A stretch of DNA of 64,000 nt. Origin: a virus. The stretch spans positions 88,720 to 152,719 of IMG/VR virus record IMGVR_UViG_3300033183_000354. One strand, written 5' to 3'. Positions within the stretch are counted from its first letter, which is position 1; each line of letters begins with the position of its first letter. Under the pieces are notes generated by a model that was given only the letters and a program-made list of their open reading frames with translations, was not told where the DNA came from and ran no database searches. Positions 40,443-47,967 of this stretch are shown one piece after another. The position numbers and the translations under genes are program-made.

Positions 40443-41208
40443 TAAAACTAATACCGAAATCTTTATTAACGTGGTGCAAAATATAAGCTGCTGCAGAAGG
40501 ATCCGGAGAAGATTGATCCAATATAAAATTCCATTGAATACCAATATTTGTATATGGTACGTCAAATTTTTCTATTAAATATGAAATATAAACTTCATTA
40601 TTATGAATCCAACTTTTATTTATTTCTTCAGGATATAGGTTGTCTAGACTAGCCTCTTCAAACTTATTAAAACAATAATCAAATCGTTCACTAAATTTTA
40701 ACTTATCAATGGAATTTTTATTTGCAGCAATAACTCCAGTATTAAGCATCTCATCATTACCATTTATATCATCAAGTAAAAGCATAGCATTCTTAGCGCA
40801 TGTTTTACTATACATATCCATCTTATGCCAAGAATCGTTTTTTAATCTAGAATGCATTTGGTCTGAAGTTGGTTTTTTAACTATACCATATGCGCAAATT
40901 TTATTCAAATCAAAAGAATCAAATATATTCTTTGTTGTCTGAGGTACTATATCAAAATCAAAGTAAACTACTTCATCATAATCATTGACGAGTTTTTCAA
41001 GTAGAAAGATTTTTTCAAATTGAATTTTATCATAGTCTGAAACAGAAGTTGTAAATAATTCATAGTCAGCGCCACAATTTTTTGCATAGGATTTCTGCGA
41101 TTCTAAGATTTGATCTTTGAATTTGATAAACTGATTACGCTTGAAATCGGGGACAGAACTATGTTCTTCCACTTGATCGGTATATAAACTATAGATAATT
41201 CTTTTCAT
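40435..41208 (-). CDS. Glycosyltransferase (GT-A, DxD type)
   Basis: 257 residues. N-terminus MKRIIYSLYTDQVEEHSSVP, DxD in VVYFDFDIVPQT (about residues 97-108) and MLNTGVIAANKNSI further on are typical of family 8-like glycosyltransferases; the C-terminus has HHVNKDFG. Paralogous to the next upstream gene (same IIYSLY start, DFDxVP and xNKDFG end). Overlaps the radical SAM gene by 8 bases and the upstream glycosyltransferase by 20. Confidence 0.8.
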   Translation of the reverse strand: MKRIIYSLYTDQVEEHSSVPDFKRNQFIKFKDQILESQKSYAKNCGADYELFTTSVSDYDKIQFEKIFLLEKLVNDYDEVVYFDFDIVPQTTKNIFDSFDLNKICAYGIVKKPTSDQMHSRLKNDSWHKMDMYSKTCAKNAMLLLDDINGNDEMLNTGVIAANKNSIDKLKFSERFDYCFNKFEEASLDNLYPEEINKSWIHNNEVYISYLIEKFDVPYTNIGIQWNFILDQSSPDPSAAAYILHHVNKDFGISFNA

Positions 41209-42088
41209 ACCATTCCTTTACATAACCAAAATCTTTATTAATCACATGAACTAAATTAATATCATGTGGTATGTAATTCCATTTATCTAAAACATGATGC
41301 CATTGATTCGTTAAATCTTGCCTTTGAACTTGATTCATTGACATCTTATAACTCCAGATAGTTTCGTTATCCCAACCAAACATATACCTGATATGATTTG
41401 GCCACATACTAAACTCGTCGTTCTTTAGTTCACTCATCATATTAATGACATCATCAAAATCGCCCCAATAATCTAACTTTTCTAATTGTTCTTTCGAAAC
41501 TCCGACGATACCAGTATTATAAACGTCATTCTTTCCAGACATATCTGATTCAATAAGCATTGCTCGAGCGTTCCAGTATTTTGCTGTCGGCGATCTATTC
41601 GATAACATGCTCATGCTATTAAAATTTTGTTCACTGATGACCATCTTATGCAATGATGTATCAATTGAGTTTCTATTCGCCATAATAGTGATACCATTTT
41701 TTGGTATATCCCAATGGTCAAAAAAATTGATCTTTGTTAATGGAACTACATCAAAGTCGAGATATAATATCTCGTCATATTTTTTAGCCAGTTCATACAT
41801 CAAGTGAATCTTATAAAAGTTCACAATATTGTATGCAGTAATTATAGGATACTTTTCATTAAACCATTCTTTATATTTGATGTAATTATCATCATATTCA
41901 AATAGTTTATACTCAACACCAATACTATCAGCATACTTCTGCTGTACTTCTTTTAACCATGAATAGTATGTTCTTAATTGTCTTTTAGTCTCAAGTGTTT
42001 TAGGTTCTTCTTTACCATAGAACGGAGGCTGATAATCTAGTTCATTTTCAGGGATATCGATATAAAGACTATAAATAATTCTTGCCAT
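41189..42088 (-). CDS. Glycosyltransferase (GT-A, DxD type), paralogue
   Basis: 299 residues. ARIIYSLYIDIPENELDYQ start, YDEILYLDFDVVPLTK with the DxD motif, NRNSIDTSLHKMVISEQNF, NDVYNTGIVGVSKEQLEK and VHVINKDFGYV at the end. Same build as the downstream enzyme, so the two arose by duplication and may add successive sugars. First gene of the minus-strand set; its start codon overlaps the divergent methyltransferase start in a CATG palindrome. Confidence 0.8.
   Translation of the reverse strand: MARIIYSLYIDIPENELDYQPPFYGKEEPKTLETKRQLRTYYSWLKEVQQKYADSIGVEYKLFEYDDNYIKYKEWFNEKYPIITAYNIVNFYKIHLMYELAKKYDEILYLDFDVVPLTKINFFDHWDIPKNGITIMANRNSIDTSLHKMVISEQNFNSMSMLSNRSPTAKYWNARAMLIESDMSGKNDVYNTGIVGVSKEQLEKLDYWGDFDDVINMMSELKNDEFSMWPNHIRYMFGWDNETIWSYKMSMNQVQRQDLTNQWHHVLDKWNYIPHDINLVHVINKDFGYVKEWYEKNYL
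42070..42077 (+). promoter_or_regulatory. T4-type late promoter inside the opposite gene
   Basis: Exact TATAAATA on the plus strand, within the first codons of the minus-strand glycosyltransferase, nine bases before the ATG at 42087. T4 geometry predicts a leader of only about four bases. Confidence 0.55.
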
Positions 42089-42638
42089 GATATTAGAATA
42101 CGCTATTGAAAAAATACAAACTTGTGATGATATTGAAGTAGCAAAATCAATCGCTAATTCAGTTAATCAAAATCAGTTAAAAAACAAATACTGGTTAATC
42201 GAGCATTTACAACCTTACTTAGATATGTATATCGATCCTAAGATCGTAGTTGCTGCAGGTTGGCATGGCCTTACTGCTCATATGTTAGATAATAATGTTA
42301 TGTCATTTGATATGGATCCAGTTTGTAAAGAAGTTCGCCTCTTTCCAAACGTGAATTATAAAACTTCGAAGATAGAAGACTTTGATCCTTCTCAGTACGA
42401 TATCATCATATGCACATCATGCGAGCATATTACCGATGATGTTATCAATAATTTTATCGCTAAGAAAAATCCAACTAGTATCTGCCTCCTCCAAAGCAAT
42501 AACTATTATTATATACCAGAACACGTCAATTGTAAACAAAATTGTGACGAATTTGCTGAAAAAATTAACCTTAAGATACTTGATAAATTTACACTTGAAT
42601 GCGATAAGTACGATCGTTTTATGATAATAGGAATCTAA
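42087..42638 (+). CDS. SAM-dependent methyltransferase-like protein
   Basis: 183 residues. IVVAAGWHGLTAHMLDNN followed by SFDMDPVCKEV fits motif I and the acidic loop II of class I methyltransferases, and YDIIICTSCEHI fits motif IV. The GxGxG signature is changed to AGWHG, so substrate or activity may differ. Divergent from the glycosyltransferase cassette and probably part of it. A small-molecule or glycan methyl transfer is inferred only. Confidence 0.65.
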   Translation: MILEYAIEKIQTCDDIEVAKSIANSVNQNQLKNKYWLIEHLQPYLDMYIDPKIVVAAGWHGLTAHMLDNNVMSFDMDPVCKEVRLFPNVNYKTSKIEDFDPSQYDIIICTSCEHITDDVINNFIAKKNPTSICLLQSNNYYYIPEHVNCKQNCDEFAEKINLKILDKFTLECDKYDRFMIIGI

Positions 42639-42642
42639 TTAT

Positions 42643-42650
42643 TATAAATA
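42643..42650 (+). promoter_or_regulatory. T4-type late promoter of the distal fibre locus
   Basis: Exact TATAAATA right after the methyltransferase stop. Start near 42656 gives a leader of about 49 bases that contains a UUCG hairpin and GGAAGG before the ATG at 42705. Confidence 0.7.
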
Positions 42651-42664
42651 CCTCCTGTAGGCAG

Positions 42665-42678
42665 GGGCGTTCGCGTCC
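42665..42678 (+). other. UUCG-capped hairpin in the 5' leader
   Basis: GGGCG (42665-42669), TTCG, CGTCC (42674-42678), in the leader between the 42643 promoter and the ATG at 42705. It may protect the RNA 5' end or affect translation. The same loop type caps the hairpins at 10686 and 10706. Confidence 0.5.
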
Positions 42679-42704
42679 GACAAAGAAATCACGGAAGGTA
42701 TTTC

Positions 42705-43058
42705 ATGGCCCAATACGAAGAATTTACCATCGATCAAGGAGCGGACGTCGCCTTTGAACTTCATCTAACAGATGTTAACGGTGCAGCCAAAAATCTGAAT
42801 GGCTATACTGTGTCTGCTAAAATGAAGAAGAATTATAACAGCGACAGCGCCGATACTCACGACTTTACTAGTATAGTCGCTTCTCCATATACAGATGGCA
42901 TTGTCACATTGTCGCTCACAAATACTCAGACTGATGTTCTCAAGGCTGGAAGATACGTATATGACGTAGAGCTTTCATATCTTGATAGCAGTGATAACAC
43001 CGTGATTGAGAGGATACTTGAAGGCCGCATTCAAGTAACACCATCGGTGACGAAATGA
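42705..43058 (+). CDS. Beta-sandwich structural protein (BppU-N-like)
   Basis: 117 residues with the pattern FTIDQGADVAFELHLTDVNG, NLNGYTVSAKMKKNYNSDS, LSLTNTQTDVLKAGRYVYD. This is an all-beta domain seen at the start of phage fibre or baseplate appendage proteins (BppU N-terminal type) and in stand-alone form in cyanophages. Probably an adaptor binding a fibre to the baseplate. First gene of the distal fibre operon behind a late promoter. Confidence 0.65.
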   Translation: MAQYEEFTIDQGADVAFELHLTDVNGAAKNLNGYTVSAKMKKNYNSDSADTHDFTSIVASPYTDGIVTLSLTNTQTDVLKAGRYVYDVELSYLDSSDNTVIERILEGRIQVTPSVTK

Positions 43059-43067
43059 GTATTTTAA

Positions 43068-43997
43068 ATGTCGACAGATAAGATCCTTGTAAAGGTCTCT
43101 CAAAACGCTCAGGTAAAGATTTCTGACGATCAAACGATAGTCAAGAAGATTGTCGTTGGAACTCCTGTTAAGAAAGTTACTGCTGCTCGTTTTGATGCTT
43201 TAACACTAAGTGGCAACTCGGCCTCTTATTATCTTGACTACAATAACTTTACAAATACTCCTACAATCTTAGATTCTGATATGATCAAGAGATTTACTCT
43301 TGATTCTTCTGAAGTATTAGCTCTGATTGACTCTGACTATTTTGATCAGATTGGCCTACAAAATATAGAAGACAGTGGCAGTGGCATTAAACTCATTGGC
43401 CCGGTTAAAATTACAGATCATGTATTACCCAATGCGAATCAGCGATATGATCTTGGTTCCCCAACAAATAAATTTAGAGCTCTCTATATTGCGGGTAGAA
43501 CCATTTATATGGGTGGATTATCTTTATCTGATTCTGGTGGATCTCTTACAATCGGTGCTACTGACTCAAATGGAAATATTATTCCGGGATCAGAGAACGC
43601 TGTACTAACATCTGCTATTGATTCTGATCAAGTCAATCGTATTATCGATGATCGCCTAGATTCTTCTCTATATGATGGTAGACTTCTAGAAGAAGTATCT
43701 CAAGATTTTACTACGATTACGCAACAAACGATTGATACTTTCTCGGCTGCAGCTTTAAGAACAGCAAAATATCTAGTACAGATTGAACATGATTCTGATA
43801 GCAAATATCATTCTTCAGAATTATTATTAACACATAATGGATCAGAAGTTTATATTACTGAATATGCGATGGTGACGACTGATTCATCTCTTGGAGAATT
43901 TGATGCTTCTATATCAGGTGGAAACGTAACTCTTAAGTTAACTCCATCTTATACTAATACAAGTTTCAAATCAAAAAGAATTGATATAAATGCATAA
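43068..43997 (+). CDS. Fibre protein with conserved C-terminal domain
   Basis: 309 residues. The middle has DHVLPNANQRYDLGSPTNKF, RALYIAGRTIYMGG, a motif that often precedes fibre shafts in T4-like phages. The C-terminus (FSAAALRTAKYLVQIEHDSD, YHSSELLLTHNGSEVYITEY) is a well-known beta domain of marine phage fibres. The section NNFTNTPTI recurs in the 47257 protein. Followed three bases later by a late promoter for the next gene. Confidence 0.75.
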   Translation: MSTDKILVKVSQNAQVKISDDQTIVKKIVVGTPVKKVTAARFDALTLSGNSASYYLDYNNFTNTPTILDSDMIKRFTLDSSEVLALIDSDYFDQIGLQNIEDSGSGIKLIGPVKITDHVLPNANQRYDLGSPTNKFRALYIAGRTIYMGGLSLSDSGGSLTIGATDSNGNIIPGSENAVLTSAIDSDQVNRIIDDRLDSSLYDGRLLEEVSQDFTTITQQTIDTFSAAALRTAKYLVQIEHDSDSKYHSSELLLTHNGSEVYITEYAMVTTDSSLGEFDASISGGNVTLKLTPSYTNTSFKSKRIDINA

Positions 43998-44000
43998 TAT

Positions 44001-44008
44001 TATAAATA
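44001..44008 (+). promoter_or_regulatory. T4-type late promoter
   Basis: Exact TATAAATA in the 41-base gap before the ATG at 44039, with TTTAGGA as the ribosome binding site region. It would transcribe the large fibre at 44347. Confidence 0.7.
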
Positions 44009-44038
44009 GAGTTAACAAGATTTTATTTAGGATTTATC

Positions 44039-44347
44039 ATGGCCGTTAAAAAGAATTTTGTAGTTAAAACGGGACTTGAAGTAGCAGATTCGGCTGTTGT
44101 GACAGGAGTGTTCAAAGCTTCGGGCTTAAGATATCCTACTGCAGACGGGAATGCAAATGAAGTAATTAAAACAAACGGAAATGGAATTTTAAATTTTGGT
44201 AAGTTGAGAGTTGGGGATCTTGATGATGTTAATTTGGCCACGCTCGCTGAAGAAGGTATTTTAGTTTATGATTCAGCTACCGAAAAATGGATCGCCAAGA
44301 ATGAACTTGTTGGCACCGATATAACATCAGACGGAGGCTTTTACTAA
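44039..44347 (+). CDS. Small fibre-linked protein
   Basis: 102 residues with VKKNFVVKTGLEVADSAVVT and the later GILNFGKLRVGDLDDVNLAT, YDSATEKWIAKNELV. These blocks (KTGLEV and a WxxxNEL end) are common as fibre shaft start and pre-head segments in marine T4-like phages. Shares a stop/start overlap with the 946-residue fibre, so they should be made in linked amounts. Confidence 0.65.
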   Translation: MAVKKNFVVKTGLEVADSAVVTGVFKASGLRYPTADGNANEVIKTNGNGILNFGKLRVGDLDDVNLATLAEEGILVYDSATEKWIAKNELVGTDITSDGGFY

Positions 44348-47187
44348 TGGCGTCAATTATTAAGATTAAACGATCGGCTACCAACGGAGCGCCGACTTCC
44401 CTACAATTAGGGGAAATGGCGTATTCGTATCTAACAGGTACAGAAGGAAATGGCGGTGACCGACTATATATTGGTGCAGTACCATCTGGCCAATCTTTAC
44501 AACCAGTTGTTATTGGTGGTGTTTATTTTACCAGTAAATTAGATCACACTCCTGGTACACTCACTGCATCAAGCGCTATTATCACGGACGCGTCAAATAA
44601 AATTGACGTCTTAAACGTTGATAATATTACGATCAACGGTAATACTATTAGCTCAACAGATACTAATGGCCATATCATCCTTGATCCAAATGGCGCCGGT
44701 GAAATTCAAGCCTCCTCCGCAAAAATCACCGGTGTTGCTGATCCATCAAGTGCACAAGATGCTGCCACAAAAGCTTATGTTGATTTAGTCTCTGGCGCCA
44801 AGACTATTACTATCAACGGTGATACTGGAACTGATACTGTTAATATTGCAGATTCAGCTTTAACCATTGATGGAGCCGATGGCCTCGCTGTAACGGTTAC
44901 TAACAATAATGTTACGGTAGGTGTTGCCGGTTCTGGTATTCCTAACTCAAGCCTAACAAATAGTACTGTTACTATTGCGGCTGATGCTGGTTCAAATGAC
45001 GCAGTTTCCCTTGGTGAAACCTTTACTCTTACAGGTGGAACAGGTCTTACTTCAACTGTTGGAACAAATGAAGTAACATTTGCTCTTGACAATACAGCAG
45101 TTTCGGCTGGATCATATGGTAATGCATCTAATATTCCAGTTTTTACTGTTGATGCTCAAGGTCGTTTAACATCAGCAACAACTGCTGCGATCTCTACTGA
45201 TCTTTCAATTGCCGCAGATACTGGTACAGATACAGTTAACCTACTTGATTCTGATATTACCTTTACTGGTGGTACCGGTATCACGACTGCAGTAACAGAT
45301 AATACGGTTACTATTACAGGTGATAATGCTACGACGACCACTAAAGGTGTGGCATCGTTTAGTGGATCTGACTTTACAGTTTCATCTGGAGCAGTTTCGA
45401 TCGCTACAGGCGGTGTTTCAAATGCTCAGTTGGCCGGTTCTATCACAAATGCTAAATTGGTTAATAGCTCTATTATCATTAGTGATGGTGTTGATACTGA
45501 TCCAGTATCGTTAGGTGGAACACTCCTTATCTCTACGAGTAATGGTGTTGATTTTGTAGTCAATGGCAATGATTCTGCTACCATCTCAGGCGTTGATGCT
45601 ACAACGTCGACGAAGGGTGTGGCATCATTTAGCTCAAATGACTTTGCTGTTACTTCTGGCGCTGTTACTATCAAGACACAAGGTGTTAGCGCTACACAGT
45701 TAGAAAATACTTTAGACCTTTCTGGTAAGTCAGTTACTCTTGCTGCTGGTGAAATCAGTAACTCTGAACTTGCTAACTCTAGCTTAACGATTAACGGTAC
45801 TGCTATTTCACTTGGCGGTTCTGGTTCAATCGATACTGATGACATCAGTGAAGGCAACACGAACCTTTGGTATACTACTGCAAGAGCAGATAGTGATGCA
45901 AAGAGAGCAGTTAGCGTAACAGATGCTGGCGGAGATGGTTCTCTTACTTATGATGAAGCGAGTGGTGTATTTACTTACACTGGTCCTTCTGCATCTGAAG
46001 TAAGAGCTCATTTCTCAGGTGGCACTGGTGTAACATACAACTCAGGTACTGGTCAAATCTCGATTGGTCAAGCAGTTGACTCAACCGATGATGTTATCTT
46101 CAACAACATTAATACTCATGGTAATGTAACGATTGATGGTAATCTTGCAGTTAACGGTACAACTACTACGGTTAACTCAATAACGGTTACTACAAATGAT
46201 CCGTTAATGCATCTTGCCGATTCGAATGATACGACAGATGCTCTTGATATTGGTTTTATCGGTCAATACTATAGTTCAGCTAATACTCGAGTTGAAAGAA
46301 CTGGTTTCTTTAGAGATGCGACCGATGGTCAATACAGACTCTTTACTGGTTTAGCTGATGATACTTTAGATAGTAATAACGTTGTTGACATCGATGGTAC
46401 TGGATTTACTCTTGCTGATCTGAATGTCGGAACGTTAAGAGCTACTTCAATTATTGGTGTTCATAGTGGATTTGACTCTGACTTTGCTCAGAAGACGACT
46501 GACGACTTAACAGAAGGTTCAAACCTCTATTATACGACTGCTAGAGTCGATTCTGATATGGGTGATATCCTTACTGCTGGTGAAGGTATCGATATCACTG
46601 CAGGCTCCGGTATCATTACGATTGATGCCGAACTGGCAACTACTACTAACAAAGGTGTCGCATCGTTTGCTACTGCAGACTTTAACGTAACGAGTGGCGC
46701 GGTTGAATTAAAAGACACAGTCATCAAGTCAGTTTCTACTGATGGATCGGCTGCTACTCCTTCAACTCATGCCTTTACGATTGCAGGTACATCTGCACAA
46801 GGTATCACGACCTCTGGTTCTGGTTCGACAGTCACGATCACGGCGGCGAATGCTGCTGCTGATGGAAGCACGAAAGGTGTCGCAGCATTTAATAGCACAC
46901 ACTTCTCGGCTGCTTCCGGTATCGTTTCGGCCAATGATGTTACACTCTATAGTGGTAACACGAATACTGGTCAAGGTTCTGGTATCGCTGCAACGATCGG
47001 TGAATCCTTTAACATCTACGGTGATTGGACGCAAGGTATTACGTCGACGATCTCTTCAGGAAATCTTGTCATTCAAGGTAGAAATGCTACGACTACATCG
47101 AAGGGTGTTGCATCATTTAATGATTCAAACTTTGATGTTGTATCAGGCGCTGTATCGATCGATACCGTTGATGGTGGAAGTTATTAA
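44347..47187 (+). CDS. Large tail fibre with repeated beta units
   Basis: 946 residues. N-terminus ASIIKIKRSATNGAPTSLQL, then GEMAYSYL is a common fibre attachment motif. The body has at least five copies of a unit reading approximately ATTTTKGVASFSGSDFTVSS-GAVSI, spaced by 70-150 residues, as well as VTDAGGDGSLTYDEASGVFT and the DDTTDALDIGFIGQYY segment found in fibres before the tip. Low cysteine, high Thr/Ser/Gly/Asp. Probably a trimeric fibre with the repeats as shaft. A terminator hairpin follows. Confidence 0.8.
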   Translation: MASIIKIKRSATNGAPTSLQLGEMAYSYLTGTEGNGGDRLYIGAVPSGQSLQPVVIGGVYFTSKLDHTPGTLTASSAIITDASNKIDVLNVDNITINGNTISSTDTNGHIILDPNGAGEIQASSAKITGVADPSSAQDAATKAYVDLVSGAKTITINGDTGTDTVNIADSALTIDGADGLAVTVTNNNVTVGVAGSGIPNSSLTNSTVTIAADAGSNDAVSLGETFTLTGGTGLTSTVGTNEVTFALDNTAVSAGSYGNASNIPVFTVDAQGRLTSATTAAISTDLSIAADTGTDTVNLLDSDITFTGGTGITTAVTDNTVTITGDNATTTTKGVASFSGSDFTVSSGAVSIATGGVSNAQLAGSITNAKLVNSSIIISDGVDTDPVSLGGTLLISTSNGVDFVVNGNDSATISGVDATTSTKGVASFSSNDFAVTSGAVTIKTQGVSATQLENTLDLSGKSVTLAAGEISNSELANSSLTINGTAISLGGSGSIDTDDISEGNTNLWYTTARADSDAKRAVSVTDAGGDGSLTYDEASGVFTYTGPSASEVRAHFSGGTGVTYNSGTGQISIGQAVDSTDDVIFNNINTHGNVTIDGNLAVNGTTTTVNSITVTTNDPLMHLADSNDTTDALDIGFIGQYYSSANTRVERTGFFRDATDGQYRLFTGLADDTLDSNNVVDIDGTGFTLADLNVGTLRATSIIGVHSGFDSDFAQKTTDDLTEGSNLYYTTARVDSDMGDILTAGEGIDITAGSGIITIDAELATTTNKGVASFATADFNVTSGAVELKDTVIKSVSTDGSAATPSTHAFTIAGTSAQGITTSGSGSTVTITAANAAADGSTKGVAAFNSTHFSAASGIVSANDVTLYSGNTNTGQGSGIAATIGESFNIYGDWTQGITSTISSGNLVIQGRNATTTSKGVASFNDSNFDVVSGAVSIDTVDGGSY

Positions 47188-47199
47188 TATATAGAATAT

Positions 47200-47227
47200 A
47201 GTCGGAGGGTTTTCTAATCCTCCGACT
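47200..47227 (+). terminator. Rho-independent terminator-like hairpin
   Basis: AGTCGGAGG (47200-47208) pairs with CCTCCGACT (47219-47227), nine pairs, loop of ten bases, followed by an A-rich stretch and TTTTTT at 47240-47245. It separates the 946-residue fibre from the next fibre gene. Confidence 0.6.
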
Positions 47228-47256
47228 TAAAACAAAACCTTTTTTAAGGAATTGAG

Positions 47257-47943
47257 ATGTCAACTATTAAGCTGAAAAAGTCCAGTATATCTGGACGCGT
47301 GCCAACTTTAAGTGACCTAGACTACGGGGAATTAGCCATCAACTATGCTGATGGCGTTTTATATTATAAAAACTCGTCTACAGGCATTCAAAGGATTGGC
47401 GCTACTCCGATCGGAGTCGATTCAGCTGCAGTTATTAATATCATCGATAAAGCATTTATCGATAATCTTGACGTTAATGCTGGTACATTAGACGGACAAG
47501 ATGGCACTTATTTCCTCAACTATAATAACTTTACGAATACGCCAACAGCAGCTGATTTTAGAGACTCTGCTTTTGTCACAAGTATTGCTTCACAAACTAA
47601 AAGCCCGGCAGACTCTGCTTCTGTAGCATCTATCGTTGATAGTGCCTTTGTACAAACTCTCATAAGAGAAGACTATGTTGCTACTATCGTCGATTCGGCG
47701 TATGTTGCTTTACGCGTAGGCGATTTTACAGATAACTTTGGAACAGTCGCAGTCGTCGGTGATTTATCTATCGATGCTACGACAGGTGGTGATACGATTA
47801 CCTTTGCAGCTGGATCGGGAGTTGATATTTCAACAAACGTAGCTCAAAAGAGAGTAACGATTTCTGCAACACCAAGTACAGTATATGATTTTGGAACGAT
47901 TACGAGTCCGGTTGGATTTACACTTGATATGGGTGCTATATAA
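47257..47943 (+). CDS. Fibre protein with D-S-A-F/Y-V motifs
   Basis: 228 residues. Start STIKLKKSSISGRVPTLSDL, DYGELAINYADGVLYYKNSS is the usual fibre N-terminal module. It has NNFTNTPTAADFRDSAFVTS and several D-S-A-F/Y-V segments, a shorter form of the repeats in the next gene. The end (TSPVGFTLDMGAI) is beta. It may be an adaptor between the fibre shafts. The late promoter of the next gene overlaps its stop. Confidence 0.7.
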   Translation: MSTIKLKKSSISGRVPTLSDLDYGELAINYADGVLYYKNSSTGIQRIGATPIGVDSAAVINIIDKAFIDNLDVNAGTLDGQDGTYFLNYNNFTNTPTAADFRDSAFVTSIASQTKSPADSASVASIVDSAFVQTLIREDYVATIVDSAYVALRVGDFTDNFGTVAVVGDLSIDATTGGDTITFAAGSGVDISTNVAQKRVTISATPSTVYDFGTITSPVGFTLDMGAI

Positions 47944-47946
47944 ATA
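47939..47946 (+). promoter_or_regulatory. T4-type late promoter
   Basis: Exact TATAAATA overlapping the stop codon of the previous gene, 21 bases before the ATG at 47968. The following bases (GGTTAAAGG) resemble those after the variant element at 55091. Confidence 0.7.
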
Positions 47947-47967
47947 GGTTAAAGGTTAGAGGATAAC

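Noticed and set aside
45426-45860. 144-residue minus-strand frame in the 946-residue fibre
   Set aside because: Antisense shadow of Thr/Ser/Val-rich repeats without a start signal.
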